DNA of 25,378 nucleotides. Origin: a virus. The stretch spans positions 1 to 25,378 of the IMG/VR virus record IMGVR_UViG_3300001344_000023. One strand, written 5' to 3'. This document shows positions 5,458 to 10,879 of this stretch, in pieces. Numbering within the stretch: the stretch's first letter is position 1; the number at the start of each line of letters is the position of its first letter. The translations under genes and the position numbers were made by a program. Under the pieces are notes generated by a model that was given only the letters and a program-made list of their open reading frames with translations, had not been told where the DNA came from and did not search any database.

Positions 5458-5919
5458 TTATGCGTCTTCCATACAGTATTCTTCCATAAACTCTGCCATG
5501 GCTTCGAACCTATCTACGATTTCTTTTTGATCGTAGCATCCGTGTTCATCTCTGAGGTGATGATTTATGTCCCATGCTAAGTCTTCTGCATGTTGGGGCA
5601 TTTCAACCCAGTAAGTTTGAGTACGTCTTTCATATTCGACGTTAAACCCATACTTTCTTTTCATCTTAGTTATGTAACTCCGATGTTGGTTTACGGGTTG
5701 TTTAGGCTTTCGGGCTTGATCTGGTATTTTAATTTTGCCTTCGGCACATAATTCATAAACCTCTTCGACACGGCATCTGCGTTTAACCTGTTTGTCTTTT
5801 ATGCTCACGATATCTTTAGTGCGTCCGCAAACATATCGACGGCCTTCGACTAATTGGAAGTGGTGACCAGCAACGACAAGAAAGGGGCTTGCCCGCCCCC
5901 GATGTTTCACGTGGAACAC
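5458..5919 (-). CDS. Hypothetical phage protein, start overlapping a parS-like site
   Basis: This 153-residue frame reads from a GTG at 5919 (MFHVKHRGRAS). The first codons are formed by the parS-like sequence and have no ribosome-binding site. A GGGCAA-loop hairpin (5884-5899) also lies inside these codons, whereas the two other copies lie in untranslated leaders. The true start may therefore be downstream, but no ATG, GTG or TTG occurs in frame until about residue 38. From HHFQLVEGRRYVCGRTKDIV on, it looks like a genuine protein. A basic segment (SYITKMKRKYGFNVEYERRTQTYWVEM) could be a winged-helix DNA-binding unit, and the C-terminus is acidic. I do not recognise the family. Confidence 0.65.
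   Translation of the reverse strand: MFHVKHRGRASPFLVVAGHHFQLVEGRRYVCGRTKDIVSIKDKQVKRRCRVEEVYELCAEGKIKIPDQARKPKQPVNQHRSYITKMKRKYGFNVEYERRTQTYWVEMPQHAEDLAWDINHHLRDEHGCYDQKEIVDRFEAMAEFMEEYCMEDA
5884..5899 (-). promoter_or_regulatory. Hairpin with GGGCAA loop, copy C
   Basis: GGGGC-GGGCAA-GCCCC on the minus strand. The loop is identical to those at 715-730 and 1388-1403, with a different but fully paired stem. Here it lies at the very start of the 5458-5919 gene. Confidence 0.5.
5903..5918. other. parS: parS-like partition site
   Basis: On the minus strand the 16 bases read TGTTCCACGTGAAACA, an exact match to the bacterial parS consensus TGTTNCACGTGAAACA that ParB clamps onto. A chance match to 15 fixed bases in 25 kb is very unlikely. 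No parA or parB gene is visible in the window, so the site would work with a ParB encoded elsewhere on this genome or by the host. Confidence 0.75.
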
Positions 5920-5925
5920 CGGCTG

Positions 5926-5942
5926 GTAAGTTCATCTTACCA
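5926..5942. repeat. Inverted repeat GGTAAG-TTCAT-CTTACC
   Basis: Perfect 6-base arms lie 8 bases from the parS-like site, in the gap before the 5458-5919 gene. It could be an operator or a short leader hairpin. Confidence 0.45.
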
Positions 5943-5978
5943 ACAAACTACCCTACCACGGATATGCGATAATGACAA

Positions 5979-5997
5979 GTGCGACACGTTGTCGCAC
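5979..5997. promoter_or_regulatory. Inverted repeat GTGCGACA-CGT-TGTCGCAC
   Basis: Perfect 8-base arms around a 3-base centre make this the strongest palindrome in the intergenic region. Downstream on the minus strand come TTGTCA (-35 candidate), an ATTATCGCAT version of the recurrent motif and TAGGGT at 17 bases. It is probably an operator for the 5458-5919 gene, or a hairpin in the preceding message. Confidence 0.6.
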
Positions 5998-6009
5998 CTA
6001 AATACTCCT

Positions 6010-6153
6010 TTAGAACGGCGGCTCTTCCCCACCATGTTTTGGTTTCCATGGCTCGTGGGCCGTGGGCTTTGAGGAGGATAAGGGGTTCTCTGGTTTTGAT
6101 TCGAGGACGCCGATACGTTTAAGCTCGGCGTCCAAGTGTAGTGGTAAGTTCAC
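6010..6153 (-). CDS. 47-residue small protein with SSB-like acidic PPF tail
   Basis: The frame starts at a GTG that overlaps the stop of the 22-residue frame (GTGA), an arrangement typical of coupled translation. It reads MNLPLHLDAELKRIGVLESK, continues through a Pro/Ser/Lys-rich middle and ends GGEEPPF. The acidic residues plus terminal Pro-Phe resemble the C-terminal tip of bacterial SSB (DDDIPF), which recruits partner proteins. The SSB-like protein at 15793-16584 ends DKDIPF. The N-terminal half (HLDAELKRIGVLE) is a plausible helix. I do not recognise the family. It is the last gene of the unit beginning at 6592. Confidence 0.5.
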   Translation of the reverse strand: MNLPLHLDAELKRIGVLESKPENPLSSSKPTAHEPWKPKHGGEEPPF

Positions 6154-6218
6154 CAGTCGGGTCCGAAGACTTTGGCGAACACTTCGTTGAGCATGATTTC
6201 AATTTCGAGGTTAGTCAT
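6150..6218 (-). CDS. 22-residue micro-protein, coupled to both neighbours
   Basis: The frame MTNLEIEIMLNEVFAKVFG plus three residues starts within the stop of the membrane-anchored HTH gene (ATGA) and ends within the start of the 47-residue gene (GTGA). The double overlap suggests a translated link in a chain of coupled genes. The peptide is an acidic amphipathic helix. Alternatively this and the 47-residue frame were once one gene split by a frameshift; the two frames join smoothly at the overlap. Confidence 0.4.
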   Translation of the reverse strand: MTNLEIEIMLNEVFAKVFGPDW

Positions 6219-6592
6219 ACTAAGATGCCTACGATTGCGGCGGTCACTCCGCCTACGACGGCCCAGAGGACGTATTTATGTCGGACGTGCCAAGGTTCGG
6301 GGGCCACGGCTTCCCACATTTTGTTTTCGAATTGTGTATCGTGGGTTGTGGTAAAGTCCGCAGCTTCGGCCATCCCAAGTTCTTTGTGGGACGGTTTGCT
6401 AAACGTTTTGTTTGAGGCGGCGTACTTTTCTACTTCTGATTCTTTAAAGTGACGAATGCCTTTAATCGTTGTGCCTTTTGGAAACGGCATAGGGTTTCGT
6501 TTGGTCACTACTTTTTTAATATGGTATTCCAATTTTTGTGCCTTTATGCCGTATTTCAAGCATATATCTTTTTTGGTTAGTGTCTTTGACAT
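6215..6592 (-). CDS. Membrane-anchored HTH protein
   Basis: The start at 6592 (MSKTLTKKDICLKYG) is preferred over the ATG at 6604, because that ATG lies in the ATGGAG ribosome-binding motif 8 bases upstream. The 125-residue protein opens with a MerR/excisionase-like HTH (LTKKDICLKYGIKAQKLEYHIKK, about residues 5-27). A wing-like segment and a hydrophilic linker follow. It ends in one hydrophobic helix (YVLWAVVGGVTAAIVGILV, about residues 107-125) that reaches the C-terminus. This is a tail-anchored layout, with the DNA-binding part in the cytoplasm. The promoter is the 6619-6648 element. It could tether DNA to the membrane or act as a membrane-linked regulator; I know no close family. Confidence 0.75.
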   Translation of the reverse strand: MSKTLTKKDICLKYGIKAQKLEYHIKKVVTKRNPMPFPKGTTIKGIRHFKESEVEKYAASNKTFSKPSHKELGMAEAADFTTTHDTQFENKMWEAVAPEPWHVRHKYVLWAVVGGVTAAIVGILV

Positions 6593-6618
6593 GATTATCT
6601 CCATAGTTAGGTGGGGTA

Positions 6619-6648
6619 ATAATATGGGATATTATGCGCTGTTGTCAA
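6619..6648 (-). promoter_or_regulatory. Promoter with operator-like motif for the 6215-6592 gene
   Basis: On the minus strand there is a consensus TTGACA (6643-6648), an 18-base spacer and TATTAT (6619-6624). The spacer holds CGCATAATATCCC (6626-6638), the recurrent motif, so a bound protein would block or remodel polymerase contact. Confidence 0.75.
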
Positions 6649-6651
6649 GCT

Positions 6652-6939
6652 TCAGTGTATTTTGGTAGAACCTCTATGGTTTTGGGGTTTAACTTTCATA
6701 TCAATAATATTGACAGTTGCATTTTGAATACACGAAGACAGGACTTGCATGGCTGTTTCATTATCTGGTGCGAAAGCCATGAGTGCAGTGAGGGTTTGCG
6801 TGAGCATTCCCCCGATTGCTGCGCCCATGTTCATGTCGCTTGCGGTCATTTCTTGTATTAGTTCGTGAGCGCATTCCATAGACCACATGAAGTCTTCTTT
6901 TACTTCTTCTTCGACTTCATTTAGCGTGGATGGGGTCAT
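6652..6939 (-). CDS. Hypothetical phage protein, 95 residues
   Basis: It starts MTPSTLNEVEEEVKEDFMWS directly after the stop of the 6940-7263 gene (TAAATG), with no strong ribosome-binding site, so translation is probably coupled. It is methionine-rich and mostly helical. A mildly hydrophobic, glycine-containing centre (MNMGAAIGGMLTQTLTALMAF, about residues 37-57) could be amphipathic rather than truly transmembrane. No family is recognised. It is the last gene of the unit starting at 7466. Confidence 0.65.
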   Translation of the reverse strand: MTPSTLNEVEEEVKEDFMWSMECAHELIQEMTASDMNMGAAIGGMLTQTLTALMAFAPDNETAMQVLSSCIQNATVNIIDMKVKPQNHRGSTKIH

Positions 6940-7263
6940 TTATTCTGTCCGAGGGAGATGGTATCTTTCGACAAACTCAAGGATTACGCGTTTAGAAAAG
7001 CCTGTCATGCCCGCTATTTCCTCGTTTGTTATGTTTTGTAACTTCATATTATTTATTATCTTAACTTTGTCCGGCATATTTTTAAAGGTTGTTTTTGGTC
7101 GGCCCCCTTTTTTGGCGTTTTCGGGTATACGGTCTCGCAACAATTTTCGAGAAGAATACTCAGACCGCAACCGCGGGTTTTTGGCAAAATCAATTTTTAT
7201 TTGTTGGACCCACGCTTTGCGATAAAGGTCCTGATAAGTAGGGCAATCAGGCGTTAGCTTCAT
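6940..7263 (-). CDS. Small HTH-like phage protein, 107 residues
   Basis: The start is ATG 7263 (MKLTPDCPTYQDLYRKAW), because it overlaps the stop of the preceding gene as ATGA and has GGGAGG upstream. The frame also opens at 7299, but that would run deep into the neighbour. The middle is basic (ENAKKGGRPKTTFKNM). The C-terminal 40 residues, around MKLQNITNEEIAGMTGFSKR followed by VILEFVERYHLP, have the pattern of an HTH: a helix with NEEIAGMTG, a turn, then a recognition-like helix. It is probably a DNA-binding regulator. It forms a coupled unit with the genes on either side. Confidence 0.65.
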   Translation of the reverse strand: MKLTPDCPTYQDLYRKAWVQQIKIDFAKNPRLRSEYSSRKLLRDRIPENAKKGGRPKTTFKNMPDKVKIINNMKLQNITNEEIAGMTGFSKRVILEFVERYHLPRTE

Positions 7264-7466
7264 TTTTTTGCCTCCCATGTATTCACCTCCGCGTACCAAT
7301 TGAGGGTGCGGCCACTCTCTTTTATATCAACGTTTATCCAATCGCTGTCTTTTTCCGACAGCCACGCGATTAGTTCTTCGCGTTTTATGCTAAGATTGCA
7401 CTTAACGAAGTCAGGCGCTTTCTCATTTGGTTTCTTGGCCATCAGGCCATTAACAAAGTCTGGCAT
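7260..7466 (-). CDS. Small conserved-looking phage protein, 68 residues
   Basis: It starts MPDFVNGLMAKKPNEKAPDF with a strong AGGAGG 7 bases upstream. The part from KCNLSIKREELIAWLSE to NWYAEVNTWEAKK resembles a compact alpha/beta unit of the kind seen in small phage proteins. No known function. A terminator-like hairpin ends only a few bases before its ribosome-binding site, so its expression may be controlled by termination in the leader. It is the first gene of the 7466-6652 unit. Confidence 0.65.
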   Translation of the reverse strand: MPDFVNGLMAKKPNEKAPDFVKCNLSIKREELIAWLSEKDSDWINVDIKESGRTLNWYAEVNTWEAKK

Positions 7467-7476
7467 TTTTTCCTCC

Positions 7477-7516
7477 TAAAAAAGATGCCCCTAGCCTCGG
7501 GCAAGAGACTAGGGGC
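7477..7516 (-). terminator. Terminator or leader attenuator before the 7260-7466 gene
   Basis: A perfect 8-bp stem, GCCCCTAG (7509-7516 strand complement) with CTAGGGGC (7487-7494 complement), is followed on the minus strand by ATCTTTTTT and then directly by AGGAGG, the ribosome-binding site of the next gene. An upstream GTGCAG/CTGCAC inverted repeat (about 7529-7560) could form an alternative structure. Confidence 0.8.
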
Positions 7517-7586
7517 GGTTTTACTACGGAGTGCAGATTTTTTTTGAACAAATATGACCTGCACAAGTAATGTGGCACGTTTGTAT

Positions 7587-7612
7587 GGGATAATCAATAG
7601 TTAATCGCATAC
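7587..7612. promoter_or_regulatory. Inverted repeat related to the recurrent operator motif
   Basis: On the minus strand GTATGCGAT and ATTATCCCATAC flank TAACTATTG, overlapping the stop of the 7601-7747 gene. The halves resemble the GCGAT and ATCCC halves of the recurrent motif, spaced further apart. It is a candidate control site for the 7260-7466 unit; I could not define a confident -35/-10 pair. Confidence 0.4.
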
Positions 7613-7747
7613 TTCTTCTGGATATTCTGCGGTCTTCGGGTCGTCCACAATTGTCAGCTTGCATCGTACACACGTCCTTACAAGTTTTTCTTCAGTCTTT
7701 TCAATTACTTGCAAAGGTGTCATACATTTCGGGCATTCGTTTCGCAT
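7601..7747 (-). CDS. Small zinc-ribbon protein, 48 residues
   Basis: It reads MRNECPKCMTPLQVIEKTEE and continues LVRTCVRCKLTIVDD. Two CxxC knuckles (CPKC and CVRC) about 20 residues apart are the signature of a zinc ribbon. The frame is open further upstream, but those codons lie inside the ribbon-helix-helix gene in another phase and look non-coding. ATG 7747 lies 22 bases after that gene's stop, with GAAGG just upstream. A nucleic-acid or protein-interaction role is typical of such mini-ribbons. It probably shares the ribbon-helix-helix promoter. Confidence 0.6.
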   Translation of the reverse strand: MRNECPKCMTPLQVIEKTEEKLVRTCVRCKLTIVDDPKTAEYPEEVCD

Positions 7748-7769
7748 AAGCCTTCGGTGTATTGGATTA

Positions 7770-7958
7770 TCAATTGGTCTCGACAACGGAATCAACTGCT
7801 TCGTTAGATTTTTTGACGGGAGCCCGTTCGAATTTATACCAATCGAAAACCACCCGGAGTTGTCCCCCGATTGTTCTGCCCTCTGATTTGGACAGTTCTT
7901 TAATTTCTTCATAAACCTCGCGTGGTACGAGGACACTTTTCCAACGTGTGGTATCCAT
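7770..7958 (-). CDS. Ribbon-helix-helix DNA-binding protein, 62 residues
   Basis: The start at 7958 (MDTTRWKSVLVPREVYEEI) has TATGGAG 7 bases upstream, matching other leaders here; in-frame ATGs at 7970 and 7982 are less likely. The sequence TRWKSVLVPREVYEEIKELS then GRTIGGQLRVVFDWY has the expected strand-helix-helix pattern: alternating residues in the beta strand, an amphipathic helix, a short turn and a second helix. Such proteins usually act as dimeric repressors that bind inverted repeats near their own promoter. It is therefore a candidate reader of the recurrent motif, one copy of which overlaps its own -10. The C-terminal tail is short and acidic. Confidence 0.75.
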   Translation of the reverse strand: MDTTRWKSVLVPREVYEEIKELSKSEGRTIGGQLRVVFDWYKFERAPVKKSNEAVDSVVETN

Positions 7959-7985
7959 TGTTTTCTCCATACCTCGTTTCATCTA

Positions 7986-8016
7986 CGATATTATAGGAGA
8001 ATATACAAGAATGCAA
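7986..8016 (-). promoter_or_regulatory. Promoter of the ribbon-helix-helix gene
   Basis: A perfect TATAAT (7990-7995 on the minus strand) overlaps TATAATATCG, part of the recurrent motif, with TTGCAT (8011-8016) 15 bases upstream. The -35 lies in the palindrome AATGC-AA-GCATT (8010-8021). This layout is suggestive of autoregulation. Confidence 0.6.
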
Positions 8017-8024
8017 GCATTGTC

Positions 8025-8078
8025 CTATTCATCTCTCTTTATCTCAACGCTTTGGACAAGGCGGTTCAATTCCCCCAT
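8025..8078 (-). CDS. Possible 17-residue micro-protein
   Basis: The frame MGELNRLVQSVEIKRDE starts within the stop of the upstream gene (TGATG) and has a perfect AGGAGG 7 bases before its ATG. The signal is strong, but the peptide is so short that it could be a leader, or the ribosome-binding site could be coincidental within the Glu-Glu-Val codons. Confidence 0.3.
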   Translation of the reverse strand: MGELNRLVQSVEIKRDE

Positions 8079-8509
8079 CAGGCTACCTCCTCTTTCGGAT
8101 CCCAGCAATTGTCCTTGCCAAAAATATAGGCGCCCTTAAACATTCCACCCTCATCCTCATAAGAGGCCGAGATATCAAACCCCAACTCAGTCAAACGATC
8201 CCATGCAGGAACGGGTGGAGACCACGCAGTCCAGCATTTGAAAGCAAAGGTGCCCTTCGTCTCATCGTCAGACCTCTTAAACGGCTCAGTAATCTCAACC
8301 TCGCAGACATCCCATTTTGTGCCCCAGTGTGTAATGCGCCAGTCCATGGGTCCGTCCGGATATTGGTCGATCCGCGAGAACGAGGCCAACGGTTGCGGCA
8401 CAACAGCGTCACAGAACCTCGGGTACGCGAGGTCAACGTTAAAAAATAGTTCGTGCGCCATGGCCCGCGGACCTTGGACATTCACCTCTTGGTAGCAATG
8501 ATTAGGCAT
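8078..8509 (-). CDS. Api92/DUF1281-like protein with ferredoxin-like fold
   Basis: ATG 8509 (MPNHCYQEVNVQGPR) is chosen over the upstream ATG at 8569 because AAAGGGAGAGAG lies just before it and family members begin MPNWC/MPNHC. The 143-residue protein has the family marks I recall: an N-terminal CxxxVxVxGP strand, MDWRITHWGTKWDVCE (about residues 57-72) and FKCWTAWSPPVPAW (about residues 90-103). The family is widespread on phages and plasmids with no established activity. It has its own promoter (8540-8569) and follows the terminator of the DNA polymerase operon. Confidence 0.8.
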   Translation of the reverse strand: MPNHCYQEVNVQGPRAMAHELFFNVDLAYPRFCDAVVPQPLASFSRIDQYPDGPMDWRITHWGTKWDVCEVEITEPFKRSDDETKGTFAFKCWTAWSPPVPAWDRLTELGFDISASYEDEGGMFKGAYIFGKDNCWDPKEEVA

Positions 8510-8539
8510 ATTCTCTCTCCCTTTAAATAAGTAGAAAGT

Positions 8540-8569
8540 ACATGTCGCATAATATCGCATATGTGTCAA
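8540..8569 (-). promoter_or_regulatory. Promoter with a perfect palindromic operator-like motif
   Basis: On the minus strand TTGACA (8564-8569) is followed by GCGATATTATGCG (8546-8558). This symmetric form, CGCATAATATCGC on the other strand, is the best reference for the recurrent element. The -10 at 18 bases is poor (ACATGT), so this promoter may need activation. Confidence 0.65.
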
Positions 8570-8571
8570 AT

Positions 8572-8618
8572 AAAAAAACCCCCAACCGTTGCAGTGCGAG
8601 ACCTAGCCGGGCCGGGGG
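8572..8618 (-). terminator. Intrinsic terminator after the replication operon
   Basis: CCCCCGGCC pairs with GGTTGGGGG (9 bp with two G-T pairs) around a 29-base internal region, followed on the minus strand by TTTTTTT. It lies between the DNA polymerase stop and the promoter of the Api92-like gene. Confidence 0.7.
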
Positions 8619-8664
8619 TAGTTAAACAATAGCCACCTGCATAGCTATGTCAAGCAGAGAGGTA

Positions 8665-10560
8665 TTACATGGACTCACCCCAAGAAGGCCCCATTTCAAT
8701 GTCACATTTGCTAGGGACCTCCAGAGGGAGAACATTCTCCATTATGTTAGCTATTTCTTTTGCTTCGTCAACGCTTTTTACTGACATAGCAATTTCATCG
8801 TGGATTTGTACTAAGGGTAAGTTTCCACTTTTATGTAGGGCTACCATTGCTTTCTTTGTCATATCCGCGGCGGACGCTTGAATAAGCCTGTTCAGCGCTT
8901 TGTAGGTGAACGCCCTTTTAAGACGCGTAGTGGGCCCGTAGGTGGACACAGCTTCCCTGTAAGGCAGGGCTTTGTTCATTGCGAACGTGTCGGGTTCCCA
9001 CATGTCAAACCTGCACTTACGGCCTCCCAGTGAGCGCAGAGCGCCTGCCGACGATTTCTCGTTTAACCTGTTCATGACGCCAGTCATCAGGCCTTTTACG
9101 AACGGGACACGAGTATGGTACTGCTTGACCAGTTTTTTGGCTTCTTCGACAGGAATGTCCAAGCTCTCAGCCATCTTGTTTACGCCCATGCCATACATCA
9201 GACCGAGGTTAATGGTCTTAGCCTGCTTACGTGGAATGTTTGTCATCTCGGCAACCATGGTATGGAAGTCTGTTTCGGGGTCCGTGTTGTATGCTTCGAC
9301 AAACTCGGCCGCCCCTTCTAGAGGAATGCCGCGTGTTTTGCCATAAACATGTGCGTAGTGAACCAAGATGCGTGGTTCTTGCTGCGAGTAATCGATGGCC
9401 GCCCACTGGTCGCCTTCTTCTGGCAGGAACAGACTGCGGATCATGGGACCTAGTTCTGGATCGCGGGCCGGGATTTGTTGGAGGTTGGGGTTCGACATGG
9501 ATATGCGCCCCGATACTGTACCCCCATCGTCTGATCTGATCTGGTTTATGTGCGAATGTATGCGTCCATCTGCACGGCAATGCTTCATGATTGTGTTGAT
9601 AAAGGTGCCTGACGTTTTGTTCAGGTTCCGCGCTTCAACAATCAGCTTGGAAACGGGGTGCGAATGCTCCTGTAAGAAGTGTTTTGTAAACGAGGGCGCA
9701 CCTTTTTCTGTTTTTGGATAAGTTACGTTCAGCTTATCAAAAGCTTTTGAGAGGGACTGTGCCGCCCATATTTCTACGTCGCTTCCCGTGATGCGTTTTA
9801 TTTCTTTCATCACTTCCTTTTCGCGCTTGAGCAGCATGTCTTTTGTGCGTTCAACACGGTTCACGTCAATGCGGACACCCCGCATGGTCATATCAACGAG
9901 GCACGGCAGGAGGTCGAGTTCTGTGTTAGCTATGTCCCAGAGGTCTTCTTTACCTAACTTTGTGGAAAAGTAATTCCAAAGCTCCAGCGTAAGAACGGCA
10001 TCCACTTCGGCATACGGGCCAACATACATGGCGGGCATCTTCCACATCTCGGCTTTCGGATCGACACCAAACTCCCGAGCGGCTTCAACCAGCGCCTTTT
10101 CTGATTTGGTTTTGCCTAAATGCTCGTAAGCTAGAGCGTTAAGGCTGTAACTAAACCTGTTCTCATCAAGCAAGGAGGCTACAAGCATTGTATCGATTAT
10201 GCGGCCGTTGACCGTGAAGCCCATTTGTTTGATCCAGCCCAAGTCGTATTGAGCGTTGTGCATGATCTTATCGGCAGGGCATTCGAACACTTTGCGCAGC
10301 CATTTGTTGACTTGTTTTTCGTCCAGATTACCGCCGCCAAAGTGCCGTATCGGAATGTAACCTGACCACCCGTCAACTGCTACGGCATATCCTACGACTT
10401 CCCCGTCCCCGGTGGGCCACCCGGGCCCATTTCTTTTTAGGTTAGGGTCCCGGGTTTCGACATCAATTGCAATCTTTGATGTGCCCGTAATATCTGGAAG
10501 CTCAAGGGGCGGAACCCATTCACTTTTTGGAGCGAACATTGCCATTTGTAGATTTGCCAT
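8665..10560 (-). CDS. polA: Family A DNA polymerase with 3'-5' exonuclease domain
   Basis: The 631-residue enzyme synthesises phage DNA. The N-terminal DEDD exonuclease shows IAIDVETRDP (D33, E35), then HNAQYDLGWI and YAEVDAVLTLEL. Polymerase motifs are A, AAIDYSQQEPRIL (D390); B, RKQAKTINLGLMYGMG; and C, PLVQIHDEIAMSV (H587, D588, E589). No 5' nuclease domain is present, as usual for phage enzymes. The motif B residue matching Phe762 of E. coli Pol I is Leu452. The ATG at 10560 has GAGG 9 bases upstream and overlaps the preceding gene by 41 bases. It is the last gene of the replication operon. Confidence 0.97.
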   Translation of the reverse strand: MANLQMAMFAPKSEWVPPLELPDITGTSKIAIDVETRDPNLKRNGPGWPTGDGEVVGYAVAVDGWSGYIPIRHFGGGNLDEKQVNKWLRKVFECPADKIMHNAQYDLGWIKQMGFTVNGRIIDTMLVASLLDENRFSYSLNALAYEHLGKTKSEKALVEAAREFGVDPKAEMWKMPAMYVGPYAEVDAVLTLELWNYFSTKLGKEDLWDIANTELDLLPCLVDMTMRGVRIDVNRVERTKDMLLKREKEVMKEIKRITGSDVEIWAAQSLSKAFDKLNVTYPKTEKGAPSFTKHFLQEHSHPVSKLIVEARNLNKTSGTFINTIMKHCRADGRIHSHINQIRSDDGGTVSGRISMSNPNLQQIPARDPELGPMIRSLFLPEEGDQWAAIDYSQQEPRILVHYAHVYGKTRGIPLEGAAEFVEAYNTDPETDFHTMVAEMTNIPRKQAKTINLGLMYGMGVNKMAESLDIPVEEAKKLVKQYHTRVPFVKGLMTGVMNRLNEKSSAGALRSLGGRKCRFDMWEPDTFAMNKALPYREAVSTYGPTTRLKRAFTYKALNRLIQASAADMTKKAMVALHKSGNLPLVQIHDEIAMSVKSVDEAKEIANIMENVLPLEVPSKCDIEMGPSWGESM

Positions 10561-10879
10561 TATTTATTTCCTCAATGATTTTATTTACGGGGCGGGCATC
10601 TCGCTCGACGAATTCCGCTCCCAAACCGGTGTATCCGGCTTTATCTATCCATGAATCCTCATGGTCTATTGTTTCTAACAAACGACTTGTTTTAACCCAG
10701 TCCATCATCAACGTGACGTGGGACGGGGTTACATAACCGTGACTTGTAAGAGCCCCGCGTATGATGACGTTCCAACCATCCGCGATACGAGCATGATTAT
10801 CGTAAGCATCGCCGTAATCTTTGGCCCGGTCCCCGTTAATCAGGGATTTTGCTGCATCCAGCACTTCATCTCGTTTCAT
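10520..10879 (-). CDS. DUF6378-like small phage protein
   Basis: The 119-residue protein starts MKRDEVLDAAKSLINGDRAK, then DYGDAYDNHARIADGWNVII. It continues with a THVTLMM-type helix followed by DWVKTSRL and DSWIDKAGYTGLGAEF. The order GDRAxDYGDA, xxIAxxW, MMxxxKxxRL, DSWxDxAGYxxLG is what I recall for DUF6378, common in phages and near nucleotide or DNA metabolism genes; no activity is established to my knowledge. Its start overlaps the preceding stop (ATGA) and its end overlaps the polymerase start by 41 bases. Confidence 0.8.
   Translation of the reverse strand: MKRDEVLDAAKSLINGDRAKDYGDAYDNHARIADGWNVIIRGALTSHGYVTPSHVTLMMDWVKTSRLLETIDHEDSWIDKAGYTGLGAEFVERDARPVNKIIEEINNGKSTNGNVRSKK

Noticed and set aside
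7748-7936. N-terminal extension of the zinc-ribbon frame
   Set aside because: These codons lie inside the ribbon-helix-helix gene in another frame; the part after the Met at 7747 carries the conserved-looking CxxC pairs.
9227-9580. Arg/His-rich frame inside the polymerase gene
   Set aside because: It is fully contained in polymerase motif-coding sequence in another phase; typical shadow composition.
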